From Novosphingobium clariflavum (GTDB lineage Bacteria; Pseudomonadota; Alphaproteobacteria; Sphingomonadales; Sphingomonadaceae): a DNA stretch of 64,000 nt. The DNA lies in the NCBI RefSeq assembly GCF_026420865.1, contig NZ_JAPCWC010000005.1:186001-250000 (forward strand), written 5' to 3'. Of this stretch, positions 8,572-17,130 are shown piece by piece; positions within the stretch are counted from its first letter, which is position 1, and every line of letters begins with the position of its first letter. The translations under genes and the position numbers were made by a program. The notes under the pieces were generated by a model, which saw nothing but the letters and a program-made list of their open reading frames with translations, did not search any database and was not told the origin of the DNA.

Positions 8572-9869
8572 CAGAAGCTCACCCGGGCACCGAGCGAGAA
8601 GACCATGGCATAGGCGTCCTGCAGCGAGCCGTTGGTCAGGACCGGCGTCTGCGCGGCGGTGCCGACATAGGCCGCGGTCACGCGGTCGATCGAGGCATCC
8701 TTGAAGGCGATGTACGATGCGGCCGCGTCGATCGCGATCTTGCTGCTCATGTTGTAGGTGGTGCCGGCCGAGAAGTTCCAGCGGTTGCTGTCCGGAACGC
8801 GGGCGTCGCGATCGCCGTCCTGCGTCGGGGTCTCACCGTACTGGATGCCGCCGCGCACGGTCCACTTCGGGCTGACGTCGTAGTCGAGGCCGAAGGCGTA
8901 GGAGAAGCCGTCCTTGTAGTTCTCGGGGATCGAGCTGTTGAGCGGCGAACCGAGGTCGATGGTGTCGAACTTGCTCCAGCCATAGGCGACGACCTGGGCG
9001 TTGAGGGTCAGCTGCTTGGTGGCCTTGACGCGGGCCGACATGATCGCCTGCCAGGGGGTGCTGAACTCGGCGGTGGTGTCGAGCGACATGTTGTTGCCGG
9101 CCAGCGGGCCGAGCAGGCCGTCGATGGTCAGCGAGCCGTCGAGCTTGTGCTTGACCGCCGACTTGTAGGCGACGCCGATCGAGGCCGGGCCGTTGTGGTA
9201 CTGGGCGCCGACCGACCAGCCGAGATCCCAGCCGCTGCCCTTGAGCTGCTGATGCCCGTCGGCCAGCAGCGGCGAGAGGTTGGGCAGGTAGTTGCCGAGG
9301 GTGGCGCTGACATGCTCGACGTTGAGCGCGGCGCCGACATAGAGGCCTTCCATCGGCTGGAAGGCGACGCTGGGCTGGATGTCGATGGTGCGCAGCTTGG
9401 TCTTGTCGGCCGAATAGCGGGCCCAGCTGTCGGAATCGTAGTTGGTGGTGAACGAGTAGGGCGAGGTGACGGTGAGGCCGAAGGCGACCTTGCCAAAGCC
9501 GTAGGCCACCGCGCCCGAGGGCAGCACGCCATTGTCGATCGGGTTCTTGGCGACGGCGTTGCCGCCGACCGAGGTGGCCGCCTGGCCGGGGCGCTTGATC
9601 AGGGTGCCGTCGTCGACGACCTTGCCGCGCGGCAGGATGGCGCTGGCGTGGATCGAGGCCTGGCCGCCTTCGAGGCCGCCGATCGCGGCCGGGTTCCACC
9701 ACAGCGAATCCACGCCGGTATCGGCCGCTTCGCCCGAGAAGGCGCGGCCCTGGGCGCGCACCGACTGTTCCTGAAGATAGAAGGCCTGGGCATGGGCGGC
9801 ACCGGCCATGCCGAGTGCCATCACCGAAGCCGTGCCTGCGAGCACGATGCGGGCCGTGAACTTGTGCAT
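8571..9869 (-). CDS. fadL: Outer membrane fatty acid transporter, FadL/OmpP1/TodX family
   Basis: A 432-residue outer membrane protein that lets long-chain fatty acids or other hydrophobic compounds diffuse across the outer membrane. It has a signal peptide ending AHA, then the FadL N-terminal hatch pattern (AFYLQEQSVRAQGRAFSGEAADTG) with the signature NPA in WWNPAAIGGL. The barrel ends with FSLGARVSF, terminal phenylalanine as in barrel proteins. I start at ATG 9869, which has GGGA about ten bases upstream, rather than the upstream in-frame ATG at 9920. It leads the fadL-fadD-merR-tesB operon. Confidence 0.9.
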   Translation of the reverse strand: MHKFTARIVLAGTASVMALGMAGAAHAQAFYLQEQSVRAQGRAFSGEAADTGVDSLWWNPAAIGGLEGGQASIHASAILPRGKVVDDGTLIKRPGQAATSVGGNAVAKNPIDNGVLPSGAVAYGFGKVAFGLTVTSPYSFTTNYDSDSWARYSADKTKLRTIDIQPSVAFQPMEGLYVGAALNVEHVSATLGNYLPNLSPLLADGHQQLKGSGWDLGWSVGAQYHNGPASIGVAYKSAVKHKLDGSLTIDGLLGPLAGNNMSLDTTAEFSTPWQAIMSARVKATKQLTLNAQVVAYGWSKFDTIDLGSPLNSSIPENYKDGFSYAFGLDYDVSPKWTVRGGIQYGETPTQDGDRDARVPDSNRWNFSAGTTYNMSSKIAIDAAASYIAFKDASIDRVTAAYVGTAAQTPVLTNGSLQDAYAMVFSLGARVSF

Positions 9870-9915
9870 TTTCGTCTCCCTAAATCTTTGAGCCCTGAAG
9901 CTTTTTAGCATTCCT

Positions 9916-9938
9916 GTCACGCGTCAGGGGCGCGTGAC
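9916..9938. promoter_or_regulatory. Perfect inverted repeat upstream of fadL
   Basis: Arms GTCACGCG (9916-9923) and CGCGTGAC (9931-9938) with a 7-base spacer lie 47 bases before the fadL start and 45 bases after the end of the preceding gene. There is no T-tract, so an operator (for example for the MerR or another regulator) or a terminator remnant are both possible. Confidence 0.4.
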
Positions 9939-9983
9939 GGTACGGTTTTCATCATGGTTCCGCGGTCCCGGCGATCGCCGCGA

Positions 9984-10418
9984 TCAGGGAATGCGCGTCC
10001 AGGTCTGGGTCTTGCACAGAGGCCAGACGATGCACCCCTTCAGCTTGAGGGTGTTGGCGTCCACCGGCGTGATCGTCGCCTTGTAGGTGCCGCCGTCCTC
10101 GGGATTGTAGATCTGTCCGTTGACCCACTCGTTGCCCTGGCGCTTGAAGCCGCCGACCATCTGCAGGCCCTTGACCTTGCGGGTGCGCTGGCTGGCGTCC
10201 TTGTTGTTCACGTCGCGCAGGTCCGGATTGGCCTTGATGCCATCCGATTCGACGATGCGGCCGCAGACCGATTCGCCGCAGCGCACGAGGTCGATGACGC
10301 CGTGCTTGGAAGGCGTGCGCCACTTGCCGACGACCTGGTCGGGATTGGCGGCAAACGCCGGATTCATGAGCACGACAGCGGCAACCAACGCCGTCCCCAC
10401 GGGTTTCCAAAGTCTCAT
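9984..10418 (-). CDS. DUF2147-family exported protein
   Basis: A 144-residue small secreted protein. A signal peptide (ALVAAVVLMNPAFA) is followed by a single DUF2147 domain with the family pattern VGKWRTP...ARCG-like CGESVCGRIV, VKGLQMVGGFKRQGNEWVNGQIYNPEDGGTYKATITP and a final KGCIVWPLCKTQTWTR. Family function is unknown; it looks like a periplasmic or secreted lipocalin-like beta protein with two likely disulphide pairs. I chose ATG 10418 because AAAGG lies about 7 bases upstream; two upstream in-frame starts exist. It precedes fadL on the same strand but 114 bp apart, so it may be independent. Confidence 0.85.
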   Translation of the reverse strand: MRLWKPVGTALVAAVVLMNPAFAANPDQVVGKWRTPSKHGVIDLVRCGESVCGRIVESDGIKANPDLRDVNNKDASQRTRKVKGLQMVGGFKRQGNEWVNGQIYNPEDGGTYKATITPVDANTLKLKGCIVWPLCKTQTWTRIP

Positions 10419-10606
10419 GAGCGACCTTTCCATCATCTCTCCAATTCGTACCTTCTGTCCCCCGGGGGCTGTGCCCTTAGGGTGAGGTGTCCCGAAGTCG
10501 TAACCGAAAATTTGCTTGACGTATAGGGAAAGAATTGCACCCTTAGGGAAGAACGGTGACGCCCCCCGATGGGTGGTGGGGCGTAAGGCTCCGACGGAGA
10601 GAATGC
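10419..10606. promoter_or_regulatory. Divergent region between DUF2147 gene and thiolase operon
   Basis: This 188 bp gap holds the promoter of the beta-oxidation operon. Two identical copies of the near-palindrome CCCTTAGGG lie at 10474-10482 and 10540-10548, 66 bases apart, with a CCCCCGGGGG palindrome at 10459-10468. GGAGA at 10596-10600 precedes the thiolase ATG by 6 bases and decides the start. The paired sites could be operators but this is a guess. Confidence 0.4.
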
Positions 10607-11743
10607 ATGAAGAGTGTCGTGATCGCGGGTTACGCCCGCTCGCCCTTCCATCTGGCGAACAAGGGCGCCCTGGCCCGCGTCCGTCCCGACGATCTGGCCG
10701 CGCAAGTGATTCGCGGACTCATCACCAGGACCGGCGTTGAAGCGGCCGACATCGAGGACGTCGTGGTCGGCTGCGCCTTCCCCGAAGGCGAGCAGGGCTT
10801 CAACATCGCGCGTCTCGTCGGCCTGCTGGCCGACCTGCCGATCTCGGTCGGCGGCATGACCGTGAACCGTTTCTGCGGCTCCTCGATGAGCTCGATCCAC
10901 TATGCCATGGGCCAGATCGCCATCGGCGCGGGCGAAGTCTTCGTCTGCGCGGGCGTCGAATCGATGAGCCGGGTGCCGATGATGGGCTTCAATCCGCTGC
11001 CCAACCCGGCGCTGGCGGCGAAGAGCGCCGCCTACATGTCGATGGGCGAGACGGCCGAGAACGTCGCGGCCAAGTACCAGATTTCGCGCGCCGAACAGGA
11101 GGCGCTGGCCGTCTCCAGCCAGCACAAGGCCGCTGCCGCGCGTGACGCGGGCAAGCTGGCCGACGAGATCGTGCCGATCGAGACCAGGGGCGGCCTCGTC
11201 AGCGAGGACGGCACCATCCGCGGCGAAACCACCGCCGAGGGTCTTGCCGGCCTGAAGCCCGCGTTCGACGCGGCCGGGTCGGTGACCGCAGGTACCTCCT
11301 CGCCGCTGACCGATGGCGCCAGCGCGGTGCTGGTCACCACCGAGGACTATGCCCGCGCTCACGGCCTGCCGATCCTCGCCCGCATCAAGTCGGTGGCGAT
11401 TTCGGGCTGCGCGCCGGAAACCATGGGTCTTGGCCCCATTCTCTCGAGCCGCAAGGCGCTTGAGCGCGCGGGCATCGCGGCCGGTGATCTCGACGTCGTC
11501 GAGCTCAACGAAGCCTTCGCCTCGCAGGCACTCGCCTGCATCAAGGACCTCGGCCTCGATGTGGCCAAGGTGAACATCGACGGCGGCGCGATCGCCATCG
11601 GCCACCCGCTGGGCGCCACCGGCGCGCGCATCGTCGGCAAGGCGGCCTCGCTGCTGAAGCGCGAAGGCGGCAAGTACGCGCTCGCCAGCCAGTGCATCGG
11701 CGGCGGTCAGGGCATCGCCACGATCCTGGAGTCGGTGGAATGA
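10607..11743 (+). CDS. fadA: Acetyl-CoA acyltransferase (3-ketoacyl-CoA thiolase)
   Basis: A 378-residue thiolase catalysing the last, thiolytic step of beta-oxidation. The nucleophilic cysteine is C90 in NRFCGSSMSSIH, the catalytic histidine H333 in GGAIAIGHPLGATGAR, and the second cysteine C363 in SQCIGGGQG. NEAF is also present. ATG 10607 with GGAGA six bases upstream is the start. Its stop overlaps the start of the bifunctional hydratase/dehydrogenase by ATGA, so the two beta-oxidation subunits are translationally coupled. Confidence 0.93.
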   Translation: MKSVVIAGYARSPFHLANKGALARVRPDDLAAQVIRGLITRTGVEAADIEDVVVGCAFPEGEQGFNIARLVGLLADLPISVGGMTVNRFCGSSMSSIHYAMGQIAIGAGEVFVCAGVESMSRVPMMGFNPLPNPALAAKSAAYMSMGETAENVAAKYQISRAEQEALAVSSQHKAAAARDAGKLADEIVPIETRGGLVSEDGTIRGETTAEGLAGLKPAFDAAGSVTAGTSSPLTDGASAVLVTTEDYARAHGLPILARIKSVAISGCAPETMGLGPILSSRKALERAGIAAGDLDVVELNEAFASQALACIKDLGLDVAKVNIDGGAIAIGHPLGATGARIVGKAASLLKREGGKYALASQCIGGGQGIATILESVE

Positions 11744-14070
11744 GCGATACCATTATCAAAAAGGTCTGCGTGATCGGCGCCGGCACCATGGGTGCCGGGA
11801 TCGCCGCGCAAGTCGCCAATGCCGGAGTGCCGGTGCTGCTGCTCGATATCGTGCCTAAGGATGCGACCAACCGGAACGTGGTCGCCGAAGGCGCGGTGGC
11901 GAAGATGCTCAAGACCGAGCCGGCGCCGTTCATGAGCAAGTCGGCCGCCAGACTGGTCGAGACCGGCAACATCGAGGATCACCTCGAGAAGGTTGCCGAG
12001 TGCGACTGGGTGATCGAGGCGGTGATCGAGCGTCTCGACATCAAGCAGGGCCTCTATGCCAAGCTCGAAGCGGTGAAGCGCGAGGGTACTGCGGTCTCGT
12101 CGAACACCTCGACGATTCCGCTCGCCAACCTCGTCGAAGGGCGTTCGGACGCGTTCAAGCGCGACTTCCTCATCACCCACTTCTTCAATCCGCCGCGCTA
12201 CATGCGGCTGATGGAGATCGTCACGGGCGCCGATACCGACGCCGCCGTCGCTGCGAAGGTGGAGCAGTTCGCCGACGTCTCGCTCGGCAAGACGGTGGTG
12301 AAGGCCAAGGACACCCCGGGCTTCATCGCCAACCGCATCGGCACGTACTGGATCCAGCTTGGCCTCAATGCCGCGTTCGACATGGGGATCCCCGTCGAAC
12401 TGGCCGATGCCATTGCCGGCAAGCCCATGGGCGTGCCCAAGACCGGCGTGTTCGGCCTTGTCGACCTCGTCGGCATCGACCTCATGCCGCACCTCCAGGC
12501 CAGCCTCACCTCGACGCTGCCCGCAGGCGACCTCTACCACGGCATTGCCCGCGACATTCCGCTGATCAACAAGATGATCGGCGAGGGCTATACCGGCCGC
12601 AAGGGCAAGGGCGGGTTCTACCGTCTCAACAAGGAGATGGGCCGCCGCAAGGAAACCATCGACCTGGCGACCGGCGAATACCGCGAGACGATCAAGGTGG
12701 CCGGCCCGCGCGGCGCGGCTGCGCGCGGCGACCTCAAGGCGCTGGTCGAAAGCCAGGGCGAGATCGGCGCCTATGCCTGGGCCGTGCTCGGCGACACGCT
12801 GGCCTATGCCGCCAGCCTCGTGCCGTCTGCCGCCGATGATGTGGTGGCCGTCGATGACGCGATGAAGCTTGGCTACAACTGGAAGGCCGGGCCCTTCGAG
12901 ATGATCGACAAGCTGGGCGCGAAGTACCTGGCCGAACGCCTCGCCGCCGAAGGCAAGGCGGTGCCCGAGATCCTCACGGTGGCGGGCGAGCGCCCGTTAT
13001 ACCGGATCGAGAACGGCAAGCGCCAGTTCCTCGGCCTCGACGGCGCCTACCGCGACGTGGTCCGCCCCGAAGGCGTGATGCGGCTTGCCGACGTGAAGCT
13101 TTCGTCCAAGCCGATCATCCGCAACGCCTCGGCGGCGCTCTGGGACATCGGCGACGGCGTCGTCTGCCTGGAATTCACCGGCAAGATGAACGCGCTCGAC
13201 GGCGAGGTCATGAAGCTGATCGGGCAGGCCATTCCGCTGGTGGCGGCGCAGTACAAGGCGCTGGTCGTCTACAACGATGCCGATACCTTCTCGGCCGGTG
13301 CCAACCTCGGCCTCGCGCTCTTTGCCGTCAACATCGCGGCCTGGAGCGAGATCGAGAAGCTCGTTGCCGGCGGCCAGCTGGCCTACAAGGGCCTCAAGTA
13401 TGCCCCGTTCCCCGTCGTCGGCGCGCCTGCCGGCATGGCGCTGGGCGGCGGCTGCGAGATCCTGCTGCACTGCGATGCGATCCAGGCCCATGCCGAGCTC
13501 TACTGCGGCCTCGTCGAATGCGGCGTCGGCCTCGTTCCCGGCTGGGGCGGCAATGGCGAGATGATCGAGCGCTGGCGCAATGCCCCCGGCATGCCCAAGG
13601 GGCCGATGCCGGCGGTGGCCAAGGTCTTCGAGATGGTCTCGACCGCACAGGTCTCCAAGTCCGCCCAGCAGGCACGCGAGATGATGATCCTGCGGGGGGA
13701 TGACGGCATCACCATGAACCGTGACCGCCTGCTCCACGACGCCAAGCAGAAGGCGCTGTCGCTGGTGGAAGGCTATACCCCGCCCGAGGCGCCTGAGTTC
13801 AGGCTGCCCGGTGCCGGTGGCCGCACCGCGCTGGGTCTGGCGGTCGAGGGCTTCCACAAGCGCGGCATGGCGACCGACTACGACGTGGTCGTCTCCGGCG
13901 TGCTGGCCGACGTGCTGACCGGCGGCGGCGAGTTCGACCTCGTCGACACGGTGAGCGAGGGCGAGCTGCTCAAGCTGGAGCGCGATGCCTTCATGGGCCG
14001 CCTGCGCGATGCCCGCTCGGTCGCCCGCGTCGAGCACATGCTCGAAACCGGCAAGCCGCTTCGCAACTGA
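11740..14070 (+). CDS. Bifunctional 3-hydroxyacyl-CoA dehydrogenase / enoyl-CoA hydratase, FadN-type order
   Basis: A 776-residue beta-oxidation enzyme. The NAD-dependent dehydrogenase comes first: VCVIGAGTMGAGIA Rossmann motif at residues 9-22 and the active-site histidine in LITHFFNPPRYMRLMEIV. The hydratase/isomerase crotonase domain follows from about residue 460 (FTGKMNALD, PAGMALGGGCEILLHCD). This order is the reverse of E. coli FadB/FadJ and matches the FadN type. It pairs with the thiolase upstream (4-base overlap) as the trifunctional-like complex, and acyl-CoA dehydrogenase lies 47 bp downstream. Confidence 0.9.
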   Translation: MSDTIIKKVCVIGAGTMGAGIAAQVANAGVPVLLLDIVPKDATNRNVVAEGAVAKMLKTEPAPFMSKSAARLVETGNIEDHLEKVAECDWVIEAVIERLDIKQGLYAKLEAVKREGTAVSSNTSTIPLANLVEGRSDAFKRDFLITHFFNPPRYMRLMEIVTGADTDAAVAAKVEQFADVSLGKTVVKAKDTPGFIANRIGTYWIQLGLNAAFDMGIPVELADAIAGKPMGVPKTGVFGLVDLVGIDLMPHLQASLTSTLPAGDLYHGIARDIPLINKMIGEGYTGRKGKGGFYRLNKEMGRRKETIDLATGEYRETIKVAGPRGAAARGDLKALVESQGEIGAYAWAVLGDTLAYAASLVPSAADDVVAVDDAMKLGYNWKAGPFEMIDKLGAKYLAERLAAEGKAVPEILTVAGERPLYRIENGKRQFLGLDGAYRDVVRPEGVMRLADVKLSSKPIIRNASAALWDIGDGVVCLEFTGKMNALDGEVMKLIGQAIPLVAAQYKALVVYNDADTFSAGANLGLALFAVNIAAWSEIEKLVAGGQLAYKGLKYAPFPVVGAPAGMALGGGCEILLHCDAIQAHAELYCGLVECGVGLVPGWGGNGEMIERWRNAPGMPKGPMPAVAKVFEMVSTAQVSKSAQQAREMMILRGDDGITMNRDRLLHDAKQKALSLVEGYTPPEAPEFRLPGAGGRTALGLAVEGFHKRGMATDYDVVVSGVLADVLTGGGEFDLVDTVSEGELLKLERDAFMGRLRDARSVARVEHMLETGKPLRN

Positions 14071-14117
14071 TAAGAATGCGCGCCGCCCGTCATCGGGCGG
14101 CGCGCGAGGAGAGTGAC

Positions 14118-15908
14118 ATGCAAGTCTACGAAGCGCCCCTGCGCGACATGAAGTTCGTGCTCCACGAACTGCATACCGATGACGGCTTCGGCAATCTCGA
14201 AGCCCTCGAGGAATTCACCCCCGACCTCGTCGACGCGGTGCTGGAAGAAGCGGCCAAGGTGGCGCAGGAAGTCCTGCTGCCGCTCAACCGCAGCGGCGAC
14301 ATCGAGGGCTGCACCCTCGAGAACGGCGTCGTGCGCACCCCCAAGGGCTTCAAGGAAGCCTACGACATGTTCCGCGAGGGCGGCTGGTGCGCGCTGGCGT
14401 CCGACCCCGAGTGGGGCGGGCAGGGCCTGCCGGAAACCGTGAACAAGCTGACCGAAGAGATGATCTGCTCGGCCAACCTCTCGTTCAGCCTCTATCCCGG
14501 CCTCACCCACGGCGCGACCACCGCGATCGAGGGTTATGCCAGCGACGCGCTGAAGCAGGCCTACCTGCCCAAGATGGTCGAGGGCACCTGGTCGGGCACG
14601 ATGTGCCTCACCGAACCGCACTGCGGCACCGACCTCGGCCTGCTGCGCACCAAGGCGGTGCCTCAGGGCGACGACAGCTACAAGATCTCGGGCGCCAAGA
14701 TCTTCATCTCGGCGGGCGAGCATGACCTCACCGAGAACATCATCCACCTCGTCCTCGCCCGGCTTCCCGATGCCGACGAGGGCGTGAAGGGCATCTCGCT
14801 GTTCCTCGTGCCCAAGTTCCTGCCCAGGGAAGACGGCACCCCGGGTCCGTCGAACGGCGTCTCGGTCGCTGCGATCGAGCACAAGATGGGCCTCAAGGCC
14901 TCGGCCACCTGCCAGCTCAATTTCGACGAATCGATCGGCTGGCTGGTCGGCAAGCCCGGCAAGGGCATGGAAGCCATGTTCAAGATGATGAACACCGAGC
15001 GCGTCTCGGTCGGCATCCAGGGGCTCGGCGTGGGTGAAGCGGCCTACCAGTCGGCGGTGTGGTACGCCAAGGAGCGCGTGCAGGGCCGCTCGCTCTCGGG
15101 CGTCAAGAACCCCAAGGGCCCGGCCGATCCGATCATCGTCCACCCCGACGTGCGCCGCATGCTGATGACCGCGCGTGCCTACAACGAAGGCAGCCGTGCG
15201 GTCGGCGCCTGGGTCAGCCGCGCGCTCGATGCCGAGAAGCATGCGACCGATCCGGCAGTGAAGGCCCGCGCGGAAGACTTCATCGCGCTGATGACCCCGG
15301 TGGTGAAGGCGCTCTTCACCGACTGCGGTTATGAAAGCGCGAACCTGGCCGTGCAGGTCTACGGCGGCCACGGCTACATCGCCGAGAGCGGGGTGGAACA
15401 GTTCGTGCGCGATGCCCGCATCGCCATGATCTACGAAGGCACCAACGGCATCCAGGCGCTCGACCTCGTCGGCCGCAAGATGCCCGCCCATGCCGGTCGT
15501 TACTTGCGCGCGTTCTTCCACCCGGTCTCGGACTTCATCGCCGCGAACAAGGAAGACGCGACCTTCGGCAAGATGATCGAAGGGCTGGAAAAGGCCTTCG
15601 GCGCGCTGCAGCTCTCGACCGGCACGATTGCCCAGAAGGGCATGAAGGACCCCGAGGAAGCGGGCGCGGCGGCGACCGACTATCTGCGCCTGCTGGGCCT
15701 TGTCGCGATGGGCTACACGTTCGCCAAGGCGGCGCTGATCGCCAAGGCGAGGCTCGACGAAGGCACCGGCGAGGCGGCGTTCTACACCGCCAAGATTGGC
15801 ACCGCGCAGTTCTTCTTCGACCGTCTGCTGCCGCAGGCGACCGCCGCGTTCCTCGCCATCAAGTCGGGCAAGGCCTCGATGATGGCGCTGGACGCCGACA
15901 TGTTCTGA
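14118..15908 (+). CDS. Acyl-CoA dehydrogenase with C-terminal extension
   Basis: A 596-residue FAD acyl-CoA dehydrogenase of the long (about 600 residue) class, which has an extra N-terminal segment and a C-terminal domain beyond the usual 380-residue fold. CLTEPHCGTDLGLLRT is the substrate-side motif, and the catalytic base is the glutamate of MIYEGTNGIQALDL. The DmdC/FadE-like long class includes long-chain acyl-CoA and 3-methylmercaptopropionyl-CoA dehydrogenases. Placement after thiolase and the FadN-type enzyme favours fatty acid oxidation. GAGGAGAG lies about six bases before ATG 14118. Confidence 0.9.
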   Translation: MQVYEAPLRDMKFVLHELHTDDGFGNLEALEEFTPDLVDAVLEEAAKVAQEVLLPLNRSGDIEGCTLENGVVRTPKGFKEAYDMFREGGWCALASDPEWGGQGLPETVNKLTEEMICSANLSFSLYPGLTHGATTAIEGYASDALKQAYLPKMVEGTWSGTMCLTEPHCGTDLGLLRTKAVPQGDDSYKISGAKIFISAGEHDLTENIIHLVLARLPDADEGVKGISLFLVPKFLPREDGTPGPSNGVSVAAIEHKMGLKASATCQLNFDESIGWLVGKPGKGMEAMFKMMNTERVSVGIQGLGVGEAAYQSAVWYAKERVQGRSLSGVKNPKGPADPIIVHPDVRRMLMTARAYNEGSRAVGAWVSRALDAEKHATDPAVKARAEDFIALMTPVVKALFTDCGYESANLAVQVYGGHGYIAESGVEQFVRDARIAMIYEGTNGIQALDLVGRKMPAHAGRYLRAFFHPVSDFIAANKEDATFGKMIEGLEKAFGALQLSTGTIAQKGMKDPEEAGAAATDYLRLLGLVAMGYTFAKAALIAKARLDEGTGEAAFYTAKIGTAQFFFDRLLPQATAAFLAIKSGKASMMALDADMF

Positions 15909-15912
15909 TCGC

Positions 15913-15945
15913 AGGCCCGCGCGCGATCGAAAGCGCGCCGGGCCT
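15913..15945 (+). terminator. Hairpin after the beta-oxidation operon
   Basis: A 12 bp stem (AGGCCCG plus CGCGC pairing with GCGCG and CGGGCCT, one bulged C at 15938) closes an 8-base loop, starting five bases after the dehydrogenase stop. No clear T-run follows, so termination may be weak or the element may protect the 3' end. Confidence 0.55.
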
Positions 15946-16191
15946 ATTCGATCTATGCGCTCCCAGCGGGGGGCGGGACGCTTCGGTGTCCCGCCCCTTC
16001 CTGCGTTTCAGGGCGATTTTCGCGCGCCCGGCCAGCCTCCCCGTCTCGCCTCACCTTCATGCCTCGCCGTCTTGCCTTCGGCGGGGGCAGCGCGCACAAC
16101 CGGGGCTCCCCTCCCGCACCGGAACCGCGCCGCTCCCCCCTCCACCCCATGCTGTGCGCTGGTCCCCGCGTGCAAACCATGGAGCCTGACG

Positions 16192-16995
16192 CTGAGCGAA
16201 CCGACGCAGGAACCCGTTTCCGCCCCCCTCGATCATGGCCCGGACGATGCCGTCCCGCGCCATTCGGTCCAGCGAATCCGCCGCGAGATCCGGCGCCGCA
16301 GCCTTGTCGTCAGCCGGGTCGAGCCGCTGGGCTCGGCGATGCTGCGGGTCTGGCTGGAGGGCGAGGATCTCGCCGATTTCGAGAGCGGATCGCCCGACGA
16401 TCACATCAAGCTGTTCTTTCCCGTCGCGGGCGCCGGGCCGGACGAGAAACCGGCCATGCGCGACTATACGCCGCGCCTGTTCGATCCGGCCGCGCGCACG
16501 CTCGCCATCGATTTCGCGCTGCATGAGCCTGCCGGCCCCGCCACGGCATGGGCAAAGGCGGCCAGGCCCGGCGACGTGCTCAACATCGGCGGGCCGCGCG
16601 GCTCGGCGGTGGTGACCGATGATTTCGACTGGTATCTGCTGGTCGGCGACGAGACCGCGATCCCGCAGTTCTCGCGCCGGATCGAGGAGCTGCGCCCCGG
16701 CATTCCCGTCACCGCGCTGGTCTCGGTCGCGCCGGGGATCGAGCGGGCGCCGGTCCCGGCGCGGGAAGGGCTCACCTGGATCTGGGTGGAGCACGCAGGC
16801 CACGGCGAAGACGCCGCGCCGCTGCTGGCCGCGCTGGGCGATGCCGGGCTGCCGGAAGGCGAGGGCTATGCATGGATCGCGGCGGAAGCGGCGGTGGCGC
16901 AGGCTATTCGTGCCAAGCTGACCGACGAGATGGGCCATCCGCTGGGCTGGCTGCGCGCCTCCGGTTACTGGACCGTCGGCCAGGCGCAGGGCTGA
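16192..16995 (+). CDS. Siderophore-interacting FAD-binding protein (SIP / ViuB family)
   Basis: A flavin reductase-like protein expected to reduce ferric siderophores in the cytoplasm with NAD(P)H. The FAD-binding half shows RDYTPRLFDPAARTLAIDF and AARPGDVLNIGGPRGSAVV; the NAD-binding SIP half shows WYLLVGDETAIPQFSRRIEEL and ends SGYWTVGQAQG. The start is odd: the frame is open upstream to an ATG at 15955, but the first 80 residues from there look non-coding (Pro/Ala/Arg rich) and no ATG or GTG starts the conserved part. A CTG at 16192 with GGAG seven bases upstream gives 267 residues, the usual family length, and is my choice with low certainty. No siderophore genes are adjacent. Confidence 0.75.
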   Translation: MSEPTQEPVSAPLDHGPDDAVPRHSVQRIRREIRRRSLVVSRVEPLGSAMLRVWLEGEDLADFESGSPDDHIKLFFPVAGAGPDEKPAMRDYTPRLFDPAARTLAIDFALHEPAGPATAWAKAARPGDVLNIGGPRGSAVVTDDFDWYLLVGDETAIPQFSRRIEELRPGIPVTALVSVAPGIERAPVPAREGLTWIWVEHAGHGEDAAPLLAALGDAGLPEGEGYAWIAAEAAVAQAIRAKLTDEMGHPLGWLRASGYWTVGQAQG

Positions 16996-17006
16996 GAGAC
17001 CGTTTG

Positions 17007-17071
17007 GAAATTCGCGAAAAGCGAATTTCGCGGCCCCAGCCCGCTCCAAAAATGCCGTCGCGGGCATTTTT
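17007..17071. repeat. Pair of small palindromes (REP-like)
   Basis: Two adjacent perfect hairpins: GAAATTCGC with GCGAATTTC around GAAAA (17007-17029), and AAAAATGCC with GGCATTTTT around a 6-base loop (17048-17071). An outer GTTTG/CAAAC pair (17002-17006 and about 17073-17077) could close both into one cruciform. The second palindrome resembles the AAAATGCCC/GGGCATTTT hairpin at 49744-49765. Confidence 0.65.
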
Positions 17072-17090
17072 CAAACAGACTCTGAGAGAA

Positions 17091-17118
17091 AGGCAGGAGC
17101 GCCGGAGCGCCCCTGCCT
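17091..17118 (-). terminator. Terminator of the amino acid dehydrogenase gene
   Basis: AGGCAGG and GCGC pair with GCGC and CCTGCCT (one A/C mismatch) around CGGA. On the minus strand the hairpin is followed by TTTCTCTC, and it starts 12 bases after the dehydrogenase stop. It could also work on the other strand. Confidence 0.6.
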
Positions 17119-17130
17119 TCTGGGGAATTC

